Shown: piece after piece, positions 37,163-46,001 of the stretch
Numbering within the stretch: the stretch's first letter is position 1
Layout of the letters: every line of letters starts with the position of its first letter
Position numbers and translations under genes: made by a program
Notes under the pieces: generated by a model
Told to the model about the DNA's origin: nothing
The model's input: the letters and a program-made list of their open reading frames with translations, nothing else
Databases searched by the model: none
Source: Mycobacterium sp. 4858
GTDB lineage: Bacteria > Actinomycetota > Actinomycetes > Mycobacteriales > Mycobacteriaceae
NCBI RefSeq assembly: GCF_900240975.1
Contig: NZ_LT968776.1
Span: 682,001-746,000, forward strand
Direction of reading: 5' to 3'
DNA: 64,000 bases

Positions 37163-37896
37163 CCTGCGCCCTTGCCGTTGTCGACGCGATACACGGCGCC
37201 GTGCACCGCCGCCGCGGCGTCGCTGGCCAGGAAGGCGATCACGTTCGCGACGTCAACGGGCTGCATCATGCCGCGCGGCGAGGCCGTGCGCATGATCAGG
37301 TCGTAGTTGGGGTTCTCTGGAGCGCTGAAGTGTTCGAGCTGCGGGGTGAGCATGCCCCCGGGGCATACCGCGTTGACGCGCAAGCGGTCCGCGGTGTACT
37401 CCACCGCCAGAGCCCGGGTCAGTCCGACCAGCCCGTGCTTGGCGGCGCAGTAGCCCGCCGAGTACGCCTGGCCCTCGACGCCGGCGATGGAGCCGACGTT
37501 GACGATGTTGCCGCCCCGCTCCAACAGGTGCGGCAGCGCCGCCCGGCACAGGAAGAACGGCCCGTTCAGGTTGACCGCGAGGTCTTGCGCCCAGTCCTCG
37601 TCGGTCATCGACTCCGTCCGGCGCATCTGGTGTTGTCCGGCGACGTTGACCAGCACGTCCAGCCCGCCGAATTCGCGCACGCACCGCTCGACCGCCTCAC
37701 GGCAAGCCTGCGCCGAGGTCACGTCCACTGATGCGTAGGAACCGTTCTGAACATCGGCGAATACCTCGGCCAGGCGGGCCGTGTCCCGGCCGACGCCGAA
37801 AACCGTTGCGCCCTGGCGGGAAAACAACCGAGCAGTCTCGGCGCCGAGACCCGATGACGCTCCGGTCACCAGCGCGACCTTGCCCTGCAATGACAT
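37159..37896 (-). CDS. SDR-family oxidoreductase (FabG-like)
   Basis: This 245-residue SDR has the cofactor motif TGASSGLGAET, an NVAGQHQM segment (Val in place of the usual Asn in NNAG), catalytic Ser in NVGSIAGVEGQ and Tyr-Lys in YSAGYCAAKHG. The C-terminus (AVHGAVYRVDNGKGAG) replaces the usual VDGGW with VDNGKG. It probably uses NAD(P)(H); the substrate is unknown. ATG 37896 follows GAGGACGGG; the upstream frame crosses into another gene. Confidence 0.9.
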   Translation of the reverse strand: MSLQGKVALVTGASSGLGAETARLFSRQGATVFGVGRDTARLAEVFADVQNGSYASVDVTSAQACREAVERCVREFGGLDVLVNVAGQHQMRRTESMTDEDWAQDLAVNLNGPFFLCRAALPHLLERGGNIVNVGSIAGVEGQAYSAGYCAAKHGLVGLTRALAVEYTADRLRVNAVCPGGMLTPQLEHFSAPENPNYDLIMRTASPRGMMQPVDVANVIAFLASDAAAAVHGAVYRVDNGKGAG

Positions 37897-37910
37897 TCCC
37901 GTCCTCGTGG

Positions 37911-38126
37911 TCAGTAGGGGCGCATTCGCGCGAGGAGTCTCGGCCCCCACAGGGTCATCGCACGGCGCGCGGTCAACAACACCAGCAGACTGATCGCTGT
38001 CCTCCCGATGGCGACCCGACTGGTTCGCCGCTTCCAGGTCGGCGGCGCCGATCCCGCGCGCCGGCCGAGGTAGTAGCCGAGGCAGGTCGCCATCGCGAGA
38101 GCCGCGATTCCCGCGAGCACCGTCAT
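37911..38126 (-). CDS. Small membrane protein, unknown function
   Basis: This 71-residue protein has an N-terminal hydrophobic helix (TVLAGIAALAMATCLGYYLG) and a second, more basic amphipathic stretch (AISLLVLLTARRAMTLWG). No family recognised. It ends 14 bases before the SDR start on the same strand, so it may be in its operon. No strong ribosome-binding site is visible. Confidence 0.5.
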   Translation of the reverse strand: MTVLAGIAALAMATCLGYYLGRRAGSAPPTWKRRTSRVAIGRTAISLLVLLTARRAMTLWGPRLLARMRPY

Positions 38127-38211
38127 GATGATGAGCGTTTCGCGTCATCGTCGCGGTGGGGTCACGCGAAAGGCACACCTTGGCCACTACGTGCGGCCGA
38201 CGAATGCGGCG

Positions 38212-38541
38212 CTAACCGATCTCGCTCACGACATAGACGGCGACATAACCGATGGGGATGCCGGTCCAGGTGGCGATGCACTTGCGTGCCGCCAGTTCCA
38301 CCGCGCCCCGGCGGCTGGTGCGGGTGACCCTGCCGATCTCGGGAATCCGGATCATCCACCCGTCGGCGTCACGACTGACTTCGACGTCAAAGCACTGGCC
38401 GACCATCGGGCACTTCACGCGGGGAACCATCCGCGACGCGCGGGCGCTGCGCAACGCTTGTCGGCGCAGCAGGCTGGGCTGAGTGGGCATGGCTGCTTTC
38501 AAAAGAGTCGCAATCGAACCGCGGGAAAGAGTAATGCGCAT
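38212..38541 (-). CDS. HicB-like domain protein without a HicA partner
   Basis: This 109-residue protein carries the segment FDVEVSRDADGWMIRIPEIG then RTSRRGAVELAARKCIATWT, which follows the HicB-type antitoxin pattern (D-G-W-x-I-R-I-P-E). There is no adjacent HicA-like small RNase gene, so this may be a solitary regulator or an inactivated antitoxin. The first 38 residues are basic and variable, and internal ATGs at 38490 or 38430 are possible starts. It could also be a metabolic protein using the same fold. Confidence 0.6.
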   Translation of the reverse strand: MRITLSRGSIATLLKAAMPTQPSLLRRQALRSARASRMVPRVKCPMVGQCFDVEVSRDADGWMIRIPEIGRVTRTSRRGAVELAARKCIATWTGIPIGYVAVYVVSEIG

Positions 38542-38664
38542 CGAGGCGAAAACCTAATCGGCAACCGGGCCGGCTCCTGGCTGAGGCGCACTCGCAACCG
38601 AGTCGTTGCTTGCGCTTAATGTTCGAGGCCGAACGGCTCGGGCAGGAGCGAACGTCCCACCTTG

Positions 38665-39879
38665 CTAATCCGGCCGCCTCGGCGGAAACGCGACGCCCTT
38701 CTCGATGGCCTCCCGATAGGCATTCACCCGGCCCGGGATGGTCGCGAGGACGGCCATGGTCCGACCGCCCCGCCCGTACGCGGCGACGAACTCCCACGAG
38801 TCAGGATCGCCTTCGATGATCTCGACAACATCGTAATCGTTTGGCACGCCCAGCATCTGGAGCTTGACGTCGTACTGATCGGACCAGAAGTACGGCAGCT
38901 CGGCGTGAGCCTCGGCACTTTCCGGCCCCGCCAACAATGTCCGCGCCGCGGCCGCGCCCTGACGGCCCGCGTCGTCCCAGTGCTCGGTGCGCAGGTGCCG
39001 TTCGTACAGCGGGTGCCACCAGCGCGCTACGTCACCGGCGGCGACGACGGCGGCATTCCCGGTGTCGCCATCCACGGCACCGCCGGCGTCGCAGATCACC
39101 CCGTCGTCGACACGCAATCCGGAGCCGTCCAGCCAGTCGGTGGCCGGGGTCACTCCGAGGCCGACGATGACGAGGTCGGCCGGGACCCGCGAGCCGTCGG
39201 TGAGCCGAACACCCCGCACCCGGCCGTCGCCCTCGAATCTGTCGACACCGACTCCGACCCGCAGATCCACGCCGTGCCGGCGATGCAGCTCGGCCCAGCG
39301 CTGGGACAGCTCCTTGCCCAACGCGGCCAGCAGCGGGCCGTTCGCCTTTTCGATCAGCGCGACGTCCAGTCCCATCGACCGGCAACTCGCGGCGACCTCC
39401 GCGCCGATGAACCCACCGCCGACGACCACGACCCGCGGCCGGGAACCCAAGCGGTCCCGAATGGCCAGGCAATCATCGACCGTCCGCAGCATCAGCACGC
39501 CGTCGGGACCTGGGCCGCCCGGCCATTCGCGCGGCGTCGCGCCGCTGGCGATCACCAGTCCGTCAAACGGCAGGGGCAGGTCCTGACCGTCGTCGCGCAC
39601 GTGGACGGTGCGCGAGGTCATGTCCAACTTCAACGCCGACGCGCCGCGCAGGACACGCGCATCCATGTCGAATTGCGGCGCCAGGTCGACCCCGGCCCGG
39701 TGCACCTTGCCGGTCAGCAACTTCTTCGACAGCGGTGGGCGATGATAAGGGGCCTGCCGCTCGGCGCCCACGATGGTCAGGGCGCCGTTGTAGCCCTCGT
39801 GCCGCAGCGTCTCGGCCGCTCGGGTGCCCGCCACGCCCGCACCGACGACGACAACGTTTGTGAGCTGGCGAGTCGGCAT
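38665..39879 (-). CDS. FAD-dependent ferredoxin reductase
   Basis: This 404-residue protein of the pyridine-nucleotide-disulfide family has an FAD motif VVVVGAGVAGTRAAE (about 8-22), an NAD motif VVVVGGGFIGAEVAASC (about 149-165), and the second FAD motif NAAVVAAGDVARW. The sequence YHRPPLSKKLLTG is typical of actinobacterial ferredoxin/rubredoxin reductases such as FdR partners of P450s. It lies two bases after a ferredoxin gene, which is coupled to a PF10118 protein, so the three form an electron-transfer operon NAD(P)H -> FAD -> Fe-S -> oxygenase. Confidence 0.92.
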   Translation of the reverse strand: MPTRQLTNVVVVGAGVAGTRAAETLRHEGYNGALTIVGAERQAPYHRPPLSKKLLTGKVHRAGVDLAPQFDMDARVLRGASALKLDMTSRTVHVRDDGQDLPLPFDGLVIASGATPREWPGGPGPDGVLMLRTVDDCLAIRDRLGSRPRVVVVGGGFIGAEVAASCRSMGLDVALIEKANGPLLAALGKELSQRWAELHRRHGVDLRVGVGVDRFEGDGRVRGVRLTDGSRVPADLVIVGLGVTPATDWLDGSGLRVDDGVICDAGGAVDGDTGNAAVVAAGDVARWWHPLYERHLRTEHWDDAGRQGAAAARTLLAGPESAEAHAELPYFWSDQYDVKLQMLGVPNDYDVVEIIEGDPDSWEFVAAYGRGGRTMAVLATIPGRVNAYREAIEKGVAFPPRRPD

Positions 39880-39881
39880 GG

Positions 39882-40070
39882 TCAGTCCTTCACCGTGATG
39901 GCCTGGGTGGGACAGGACACCTCGGCACCGATCAACTGTTGGCGCAGTTCCTCGGGCGGTTCGTCCTGCAGCACGTGCAGACCGTCCTCGCGCACGTCGA
40001 ACACCTCGTGGCAGATGCTCATGCACACGCCGTTGCCATCGCAGGTGTCAAGGTCCACCGAAACCTTCAT
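39882..40070 (-). CDS. 3Fe-4S type ferredoxin
   Basis: This 62-residue ferredoxin reads MKVSVDLDTCDGNGVCMSIC at the start, with Cys10, Cys16 and Cys20, and a C-terminal Cys-Pro in VSCPTQAITVKD. This matches the small one-cluster ferredoxins used by P450s and diiron enzymes. ATG 40070 forms an ATGA overlap with the PF10118 gene and ends two bases before the ferredoxin reductase start. Confidence 0.92.
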   Translation of the reverse strand: MKVSVDLDTCDGNGVCMSICHEVFDVREDGLHVLQDEPPEELRQQLIGAEVSCPTQAITVKD

Positions 40071-41032
40071 CGCACCTTCGCCTTTCGTGCTCCGTTGCCG
40101 GACGTCTCGATTCCTTGAGTTTGATCCGGCGACTTCCCTTGGGATCGCGCCCGCTCCTGGGCGGCCTTGGCCACCGGCGAATAAGCCAGGTAGTCGATCG
40201 CCATCTGTGTGTTCGCCTCGTCGTTGGGGTGATGGCTGGGCCGCATGTACCGGACGGGCGTCGTCACCATCAGCTTCCAGGGGCCCGGCAACCGGTACTC
40301 GCGAGCGGCCCAGAGCCAGTCTCGCCAGCGCCACTTGCGATCGGTGGTCGGGTCTTGGGCCATCAGGTATTTGGCGCCGGCGACCCACCAGCCGATGAAC
40401 AGCGGCGAGACGAACAACATCGAAAACGCCCTGATCAAGTAGCTCCCCGAGACGTGCTGGTAGACGTCGTACACCAGCGACCGGTGCTCGACCTCCTCGG
40501 CGCCGTGCCAACGCAGCAGATCCAACATCATGGGGTCGGCCTTCGCGTAGTCCAGACCCCGGTTCGTCAGCACCCATTGGCCCAACATCGCGGTGTAGTG
40601 CTCCAGCGCGGCCACATCGGCCAGCCGCCGATACAGCCACCACCGCTTCATGGCCGGCGGAAACCACTGGGGCGGGTCGCCCAGCGTCATCGACAACAGC
40701 CTCCCGAGCCGATCCGTGTACGGCTTGGTGTCGATGCCCTGCTCGGCGAGGTGGTCGAGCACCACCTGGTGCGCCCAGGCATGCCAGGACTCCTGCTGGA
40801 TGAACGGCTTGATCGCCGCCTCCAACTCCGGGTCATCGACCAGCGACGACGCTTCGAGCACGGCCTTGATGAAGTGCCGCTCGCCCTCGGGCAGCAGCAG
40901 ATGCAGGACGTTGATCATGTGCGTCGAGAACGGATCGTCGGGCACCCAGTGCAGCGGCGTCTCCGACCAATCGAACCGGACCATCCGCCGATACATGGGG
41001 TGCCCGTCGTGGTGAAGTTGGACCTCGGGCAT
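40067..41032 (-). CDS. PF10118-family protein; probable ferredoxin-fed diiron oxygenase
   Basis: This 321-residue protein belongs to the family usually named metal-dependent hydrolase (PF10118). Within about 135 residues it shows the order Glu51 (in GERHF), Glu81-x-x-His84 (ESWH), Glu144 (LEHYT) and Glu180-x-x-His183 (EVEH). This E...ExxH...E...ExxH pattern is the standard ligand set of ferritin-like diiron oxygenases. The gene is translationally coupled to a ferredoxin and followed by its reductase, which a hydrolase would not need. A hydrophobic stretch (about 197-218) could associate with the membrane. GGGAGGGAG supports ATG 41032. The family is sure; the diiron role is inferred. Confidence 0.85.
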   Translation of the reverse strand: MPEVQLHHDGHPMYRRMVRFDWSETPLHWVPDDPFSTHMINVLHLLLPEGERHFIKAVLEASSLVDDPELEAAIKPFIQQESWHAWAHQVVLDHLAEQGIDTKPYTDRLGRLLSMTLGDPPQWFPPAMKRWWLYRRLADVAALEHYTAMLGQWVLTNRGLDYAKADPMMLDLLRWHGAEEVEHRSLVYDVYQHVSGSYLIRAFSMLFVSPLFIGWWVAGAKYLMAQDPTTDRKWRWRDWLWAAREYRLPGPWKLMVTTPVRYMRPSHHPNDEANTQMAIDYLAYSPVAKAAQERARSQGKSPDQTQGIETSGNGARKAKVR

Positions 41033-41140
41033 CGAAAGCTCCCTCCCGACTACTGCGAACAACCGTTCACTCGCCCGCGTACCCACGCGAGCGGCCGGTT
41101 ATGCGTACCGGCGGTACCAGGATGCGGAAAGTTCGCTTTC

Positions 41141-41170
41141 GGACTAAGGGACTCGAACCCCCATGCGCTC
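41141..41170 (-). pseudogene. tRNA 3'-end relic (T-arm)
   Basis: On the minus strand GGGGGTTCGAGTCCC forms a T-stem and loop, followed by TTAGTCC. It resembles the 3' part of the tRNA-Ala gene 960 bases away (GGGGTTCGAGTCCCCTTAG). No matching 5' acceptor, D-arm or anticodon arm is present, so it is not a functional tRNA. Confidence 0.55.
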
Positions 41171-41232
41171 CAGCGATTGACTCGACACGGTGAACCGCAG
41201 AAACCGATTTGATATCGACTGCTATGCGCCAC

Positions 41233-41262
41233 TTATGTTGACAAAAGTCACAAAATTAACAT
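41233..41262 (+). promoter_or_regulatory. Probable promoter of the Rv2525c-like gene
   Basis: TAACAT (41257-41262) lies six bases before ATG 41269, giving a leaderless start. TTATGT (41233-41238) is an 18-base-spaced -35 candidate. A TTGACA (41238-41243) is also present but only 13 bases away. Confidence 0.5.
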
Positions 41263-41268
41263 CACGCG

Positions 41269-42072
41269 ATGCAGGACTTCTCGGTGAGTGCGCAGCGGTC
41301 GCGCCCTCTCCCCCGGCGCGACGTATTGCGCTACGCCATCGCTATCTCTGCACTGCCAGCGCTGTATGCGGCATCGACAACCGCCACGGCCCGTGCCGCC
41401 GTCGGCGCCACCCCCACATTGATCGACTTCGCCGCGCGCCAAATTCCGGCGCAGCAGATTAGAGCCGCCGGCCACTCCGGGGTCATCAACTACGTCTCGC
41501 TGTCGCGTCCCGGCTCGTCCATGGGCGCCAAGCCGATCACGCGGTCCTACGCCGAGCAGCTCAACGCCGCCGGCCTGATCATCGTCAGCAATTACCAATA
41601 CGGGAAGCCGGGCGGGACGGCACCATCGGACTTCCGGCGCGGGTTCGAGGGCGGCGTCGATGATGCGCGCACGGCCTGGAAGCTGCACACCGAGGCGGGT
41701 GGCGGTCAGAGCGCCCCGATCTTCTTCAGCATTGACGAGGACATCAACCACGACACCTGGAACAACTTGGCGCTCAAGTGGTTTCGTGGAATCAATTCGG
41801 TACTGGGAGTGCAGCGCACCGGCGTCTACGGCGGTATCGATGTGTGCCGGTGGGCCGCCGCTGATGGGGTTATCGGGAATTCGAGCACCCCGGGCCACCG
41901 GTGGGCCTGGCAAACCAAGGCCTGGTCCCACGGCCAGATCGATCCCGCCGCGGTGCTCTACCAACGCGTGGTGAGCACGGCGTCGAATCCAGGCCCAAAA
42001 GTCGGGGGACTCGAAGTCGACGTCAATGACGTCCTTGCCGGCGATTGCGGCCAGTGGAACCTACATCGGTGA
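41269..42072 (+). CDS. Tat-exported DUF1906 protein, Rv2525c-like
   Basis: This 267-residue protein has a twin-arginine signal PLPRRDVLRYAIAISALPA (Arg16-17 in the RRDVL motif, cleavage near 44). It is followed by a DUF1906 TIM-barrel-like domain: IDFAARQIPAQQIRAAG, GVINYVSLSRPG, GLIIVSNYQYG, SAPIFFSIDEDI and a C-terminal GGLEVDVNDVLAGDCGQWN. This closely follows the M. tuberculosis Rv2525c sequence I remember, a Tat substrate with a glycoside-hydrolase-like fold linked to the cell wall and beta-lactam susceptibility. An acidic pair near ISIDED could be catalytic. Confidence 0.9.
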   Translation: MQDFSVSAQRSRPLPRRDVLRYAIAISALPALYAASTTATARAAVGATPTLIDFAARQIPAQQIRAAGHSGVINYVSLSRPGSSMGAKPITRSYAEQLNAAGLIIVSNYQYGKPGGTAPSDFRRGFEGGVDDARTAWKLHTEAGGGQSAPIFFSIDEDINHDTWNNLALKWFRGINSVLGVQRTGVYGGIDVCRWAAADGVIGNSSTPGHRWAWQTKAWSHGQIDPAAVLYQRVVSTASNPGPKVGGLEVDVNDVLAGDCGQWNLHR

Positions 42073-42103
42073 GCCGGGTGTCGTCGGGCCGCCGAATATC
42101 CGG

Positions 42104-42176
42104 TGGAGCTAAGGGGACTCGAACCCCTGACCCCCACACTGCCAGTGTGGTGCGCTACCAGCTGCGCCATAGCCCC
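42104..42176 (-). tRNA. tRNA-Ala (GGC)
   Basis: This is a 73-base cloverleaf on the minus strand. The acceptor stem GGGGCTA pairs with TAGCTCC and includes the G3-U70 pair that identifies alanine tRNAs. The anticodon stem-loop is CCACA-CTGGCAG-TGTGG with anticodon GGC, and the T-arm is AGGGG-TTCGAGT-CCCCT. CCA is not encoded. Confidence 0.97.
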
Positions 42177-42229
42177 AAGTCGTGCCAGTCGAAGCTACAC
42201 CACTGGTAACCGTCCTTCAAAGTTGCTGT

Positions 42230-43495
42230 TCAGGCCGCCTCACCGTCCGCCGGGGGCTCGGCCAGACCGTGTTCCGGATGGATCAGCGTGCGCGTTTCCG
42301 CCGCCGGCACCCAGCCGACGGCGGCGATCAGCAAGACGATCCCGCTGATGCCGAATCCCCAGCCGAAGCTGAGCTGCTCAGCGGCCCACCCGACTGTCAT
42401 GGAGCCGACGATGGCACCCAGATCGGACAGCATCTGCACCGCCGCCACCGGAATGCCCGCGCGCGCCTCGTTGCCGAGGATGTCGGCCACCGCGGCCTGC
42501 ATCGGGGACATGAAAATGCCGGTCGTCGCACCGGATATGGCCGCGGCGATCATGAACGCGGGAAGCGACGACACGATTCCCAGCGCGGCGGTCGCCACGC
42601 CGGACGCCGCCAGGCCCACGATCAACAGCGTGCGCCGTCCCATCCGGTCGGACAGGTAACCACTGGGGACGACGGCCACGGCGTTGCCGGCGGCGAACGC
42701 CGCGAGCGCCACTCCGATGACGCCGACGCTTTTGCCCATGACGTCGGCGAGGAACAGCGGCACCAGCGCGACCCGCAGACCAAACGCCGCCCAGCCGGTC
42801 GCAAAGTTGGCCAGTAGCGCCGCCCAGTACGCGCGGACGCGCAGCGCCTGGCGCATCGTCACCGTCGATCGGGTCGGCGGCGGGGGCGCGGCCAGTTCCG
42901 AATGCCGCAACCCGTAGAACAACGCCACCACCACACCCAGCATGGCGACGCCGTACACGATGAACGGGGCGGTCAGACCCCAGCCCGCCGTCAGGCCGCC
43001 GATCGCCGGCCCGCCCACCGCGCCGATCATGAACGAGGTCGTGAACAGTCCCGCGATTCGCCCCCGCGCATCGGGTGGGCTGATATGGATCATCAGTCCC
43101 AGCGCCGAGACGTAGAACATCGTCGAGCCGACACCGCTGATGCCGCGGAACACCAGCAATTGCCAGTACGCCTGCGAATACGCGCACGCGATCGTGGACA
43201 ACGCCACGATCAGCAAACCACCGATGTAAATCCGTCGCTCGCCCAACCGCTGCACCAGCGCACCGCTGACCGGTGCGAAACACAGCCGGCTCAACGAAAA
43301 GACGGTGACCAAGAAAGTCACCGCTTTGATGCTGACCCCGAAGGTATGCGCGAAGGCGGGCATCGCCGGCGAAATGACACCGTAGCCCAAGGCAACCATG
43401 ACATTCGCCCAGCTGAGGATCCAGACTTCGCGGGGCAGCCGACTAGAACGAGTGCCACGTCCCCCCGAACGGGCAAGGCGGAGGGAAATGGTCAC
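42230..43495 (-). CDS. MFS transporter (drug-efflux type)
   Basis: This 421-residue protein has 12 transmembrane helices. The MFS loop motif between helices 2 and 3 is [16 protein letters not shown], and a second copy [17 protein letters not shown] lies between helices 8 and 9. The helix-5 segment [17 protein letters not shown] fits the antiporter motif C of drug-export members. The GTG start overlaps the pgm stop (GTGA), so it is co-translated with phosphoglucomutase. The substrate is unknown; a sugar-phosphate link is not excluded, but the motif C suggests efflux. Confidence 0.9.
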   Translation of the reverse strand: MTISLRLARSGGRGTRSSRLPREVWILSWANVMVALGYGVISPAMPAFAHTFGVSIKAVTFLVTVFSLSRLCFAPVSGALVQRLGERRIYIGGLLIVALSTIACAYSQAYWQLLVFRGISGVGSTMFYVSALGLMIHISPPDARGRIAGLFTTSFMIGAVGGPAIGGLTAGWGLTAPFIVYGVAMLGVVVALFYGLRHSELAAPPPPTRSTVTMRQALRVRAYWAALLANFATGWAAFGLRVALVPLFLADVMGKSVGVIGVALAAFAAGNAVAVVPSGYLSDRMGRRTLLIVGLAASGVATAALGIVSSLPAFMIAAAISGATTGIFMSPMQAAVADILGNEARAGIPVAAVQMLSDLGAIVGSMTVGWAAEQLSFGWGFGISGIVLLIAAVGWVPAAETRTLIHPEHGLAEPPADGEAA

Positions 43496-45120
43496 CCAAT
43501 GACTTTATTAACCACCTCGCGCGCGGCTTCCTGCACCTCCGCCAAATGCTCTGGGCCGTTGAAGGACTCCGCGTAGATTTTGTACACGTCTTCCGTGCCC
43601 GACGGCCGTGCGGCAAACCAGGCGTTGGCGGTCGTCACCTTCAATCCGCCCAGCGCGGCGCCGTTGCCGGGCGCGGCGGTGAGTTTCGCGGTGATCGGCT
43701 CGCCCGCCAGCTCCGTGGCGGTGACCTGCTCGGCCGACAGCTTGGCCAGGCGGGCCTTTTGCTCGCGGTCGGCGGGCGCATCGACGCGAGCGTAGAACGG
43801 CGTGCCGTACTCGGCGGTCAGTTCCTGGTACCGCCGGGACGGGCTCAGCCCCGTGACGGCCAGGATTTCCGAAGCCAGCAGGGCGAGGATGATGCCGTCC
43901 TTGTCGGTGGTCCACACCGAACCGTCGCGCCGCAGGAACGACGCCCCCGCGGACTCCTCACCGCCGAAGCCGATGGTGCCGCCGATCAGGCCGTCGACGA
44001 ACCACTTGAACCCAACCGGCACCTCGACGAGCTTGCGGCCGAGGCCGGCGACCACCCGGTCGATGATCGACGAACTCACCGCGGTTTTGCCCACGGCGAT
44101 GCCGTCCGGCCACGACGGCCGGTGCGTGTAGAGGTAGTCGATGGCCACCGCCAGGTAGTGGTTGGGGTTGAGCAGTCCCCCGTCGGGCGTGACGATGCCG
44201 TGCCGGTCCGAGTCCGCGTCGTTGCCGGTGGCGATCTGGTAGCGGTCCCGGTTGGCGATCAGGCCAGCCATCGCATCGGGTGAGCTGCAATCCATCCGGA
44301 TCTTGCCGTCGTGGTCGAGCGTCATGAACCGCCAGGTCGCATCGACCAGTGGGTTGACCACGGTCAGGTCCAGACGGTGGCGCTGGGCGATCTCACCCCA
44401 GTAGTCGACGCTCGCCCCGCCCAGCGGGTCGGCGCCGATGCGGACCCCGGCCGCGCGGATCGCGTCGATGTCGACCACGTTCGGCAGGTCGTCGACGTAG
44501 TTGCCCAGGTAGTCGTGGCGCTGGACGGTTTGCAGCGCCCGGGCCAGCGACACCCGCTTCACGCCGGCGCCGTCGCGCAGAATCTCGTTGGCGCGCTTGG
44601 CGATTGCGTTGGTTGCGTCGGTGTCCGCCGGGCCGCCGTTGGGCGGGTTGTACTTGAAGCCGCCGTCCGGCGGCGGGTTGTGCGACGGCGTGACGACGAT
44701 GCCGTCGGCCAGCGCCTCGGTGCGGCCCCGGTTGTAGCCGAGGATGGCGTGGCTGACCGCCGGTGTCGGGGTGTAGCGATCGCGGGAGTCGATCATCGTG
44801 ACGACGTCGTTGGCCGCCAGCACCTCCAGCGCCGACACCCACGCCGGCTCGGAGAGGCCGTGCGTGTCACGGCCGATGAACAGCGGGCCCGTGGTGCCCT
44901 GGGCGGCGCGGTATTCGACGATCGCCTGGGTGATGGCCAGGATGTGGGCCTCGTTGAAGGCGCCGTTCAGCGCCGACCCGCGGTGGCCCGACGTGCCGAA
45001 CACCACCTGCTGGGCGACGTCGTCGGGATCGGGCTCAATCGAGTAGTAGGCCGTCACCAGGTGCGGCAGGTCGACGAGGTCTTCGGGCTGGGCCGGCTGG
45101 CCGGCGCGGGGGTGGGCCAT
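43492..45120 (-). CDS. pgm: Phosphoglucomutase (alpha-D-glucose specific)
   Basis: This 542-residue protein of the phosphohexomutase superfamily has the phospho-serine loop [15 protein letters not shown], an N-terminal [17 protein letters not shown], a metal-binding loop [13 protein letters not shown], a sugar-binding loop [13 protein letters not shown] and the C-terminal phosphate loop [15 protein letters not shown]. All are intact. It interconverts glucose-1-phosphate and glucose-6-phosphate, linking glycogen/trehalose and cell-wall precursors with glycolysis. It is the Rv3068c position by synteny. ATG 45120 starts MAHPRAGQP. Confidence 0.96.
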   Translation of the reverse strand: MAHPRAGQPAQPEDLVDLPHLVTAYYSIEPDPDDVAQQVVFGTSGHRGSALNGAFNEAHILAITQAIVEYRAAQGTTGPLFIGRDTHGLSEPAWVSALEVLAANDVVTMIDSRDRYTPTPAVSHAILGYNRGRTEALADGIVVTPSHNPPPDGGFKYNPPNGGPADTDATNAIAKRANEILRDGAGVKRVSLARALQTVQRHDYLGNYVDDLPNVVDIDAIRAAGVRIGADPLGGASVDYWGEIAQRHRLDLTVVNPLVDATWRFMTLDHDGKIRMDCSSPDAMAGLIANRDRYQIATGNDADSDRHGIVTPDGGLLNPNHYLAVAIDYLYTHRPSWPDGIAVGKTAVSSSIIDRVVAGLGRKLVEVPVGFKWFVDGLIGGTIGFGGEESAGASFLRRDGSVWTTDKDGIILALLASEILAVTGLSPSRRYQELTAEYGTPFYARVDAPADREQKARLAKLSAEQVTATELAGEPITAKLTAAPGNGAALGGLKVTTANAWFAARPSGTEDVYKIYAESFNGPEHLAEVQEAAREVVNKVIG

Positions 45121-45225
45121 GGTTGTCAATTCTGCCTGCGGCGCACGTTGCTGACTTGTCAGGTACTTTTCTGACGTCCCGGATTCACCCACCCGTAAGT
45201 CCAGGCAGAGGCGAAGGGATCGCGC

Positions 45226-45621
45226 GTGGCACACGACTATCGCGAGTTGGCCGCGGTTTTCGCCGGCGGGGCGCTGGGCTCCCTCGCCCGTGCCGGCCTG
45301 GGCACGCTCGCCGCCGGCGACCCGGCGAGGTGGCCGTGGCCGACGTTCACGGTCAACATCGTCGGCGCCTTCCTGCTCGGGTACTTCACCACCCGGCTGC
45401 TGGAGCGGCTGCCGTTGTCCAGTTACCGGCGCCCGCTGCTGGGCACCGGATTGTGCGGCGGACTCACCACCTTCTCCACGATGCAGGTCGAGACGCTGAG
45501 GATGGTCGAGCACGGCCATTGGGTCCTGGCCGCGACCTACACGCTCACCAGCATCGTGGTGGGACTGTTGGCGGTGCACCTCGCCACCAAATTGGTGCGC
45601 CGCGTCCGGATCCGCGGATGA
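45226..45621 (+). CDS. crcB: Fluoride channel subunit (CrcB/FluC), first copy
   Basis: This 131-residue protein has four helices of the FluC family: [28 protein letters not shown] (Asn in helix 2), [15 protein letters not shown] (the F-S-T pore segment) and a final hydrophobic helix. It forms a dual-topology fluoride export channel, probably a heterodimer with the next gene. GTG 45226 has a GAAGGGA site. No fluoride riboswitch-like motif was seen in the 105-base leader. Confidence 0.93.
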   Translation: MAHDYRELAAVFAGGALGSLARAGLGTLAAGDPARWPWPTFTVNIVGAFLLGYFTTRLLERLPLSSYRRPLLGTGLCGGLTTFSTMQVETLRMVEHGHWVLAATYTLTSIVVGLLAVHLATKLVRRVRIRG

Positions 45622-46001
45622 CGGCCGGCGCGGCCACGACGGCTGCGGTGTGGGTGGGGGTGGCACTGATCGGCGGCGCCGGGTCGGTGCTGCGGTTCGT
45701 GGTCGACCGTGCGGTGGCCACGCGGGCCGCCCGGTCATTTCCGTTCGGCACGTTGGTCGTGAACGTCAGCGGCGCCGCGCTCCTGGGCTTCCTCGGGGGC
45801 CTGGTGCTCAGCAAGGAGGCGGCCCTATTGGCCGGAACGGCGTTCGTCGGGGCCTACACCACGTTTTCCACCTGGATGCTGGAAACGCAGCGGCTCGGCG
45901 AGGAGCGACAGCTGCGCACGGCGGTCGCCAACATCGTCGTCAGCGTCGCGCTGGGCGAGGCGGCGGCGTTCTCCGCGCAGTGGATCGCCGAGCAGCTCTA
46001 G
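45618..46001 (+). CDS. crcB: Fluoride channel subunit (CrcB/FluC), second copy
   Basis: This 127-residue FluC protein has [31 protein letters not shown] and [17 protein letters not shown] carrying the conserved pore residues. Its start overlaps the first crcB stop (ATGA). Tandem crcB genes usually encode a heterodimeric channel with opposite membrane orientation. Confidence 0.93.
   Translation: MTAGAATTAAVWVGVALIGGAGSVLRFVVDRAVATRAARSFPFGTLVVNVSGAALLGFLGGLVLSKEAALLAGTAFVGAYTTFSTWMLETQRLGEERQLRTAVANIVVSVALGEAAAFSAQWIAEQL

Noticed and set aside
41130..41225. A complete tRNA gene at the T-arm relic
   Set aside because: No matching 5' acceptor strand, D-arm or anticodon arm could be found upstream on the minus strand.
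45121..45225. Fluoride riboswitch before crcB
   Set aside because: The 105-base leader shows no crcB-motif core and only 105 bases separate crcB from the divergent pgm gene.
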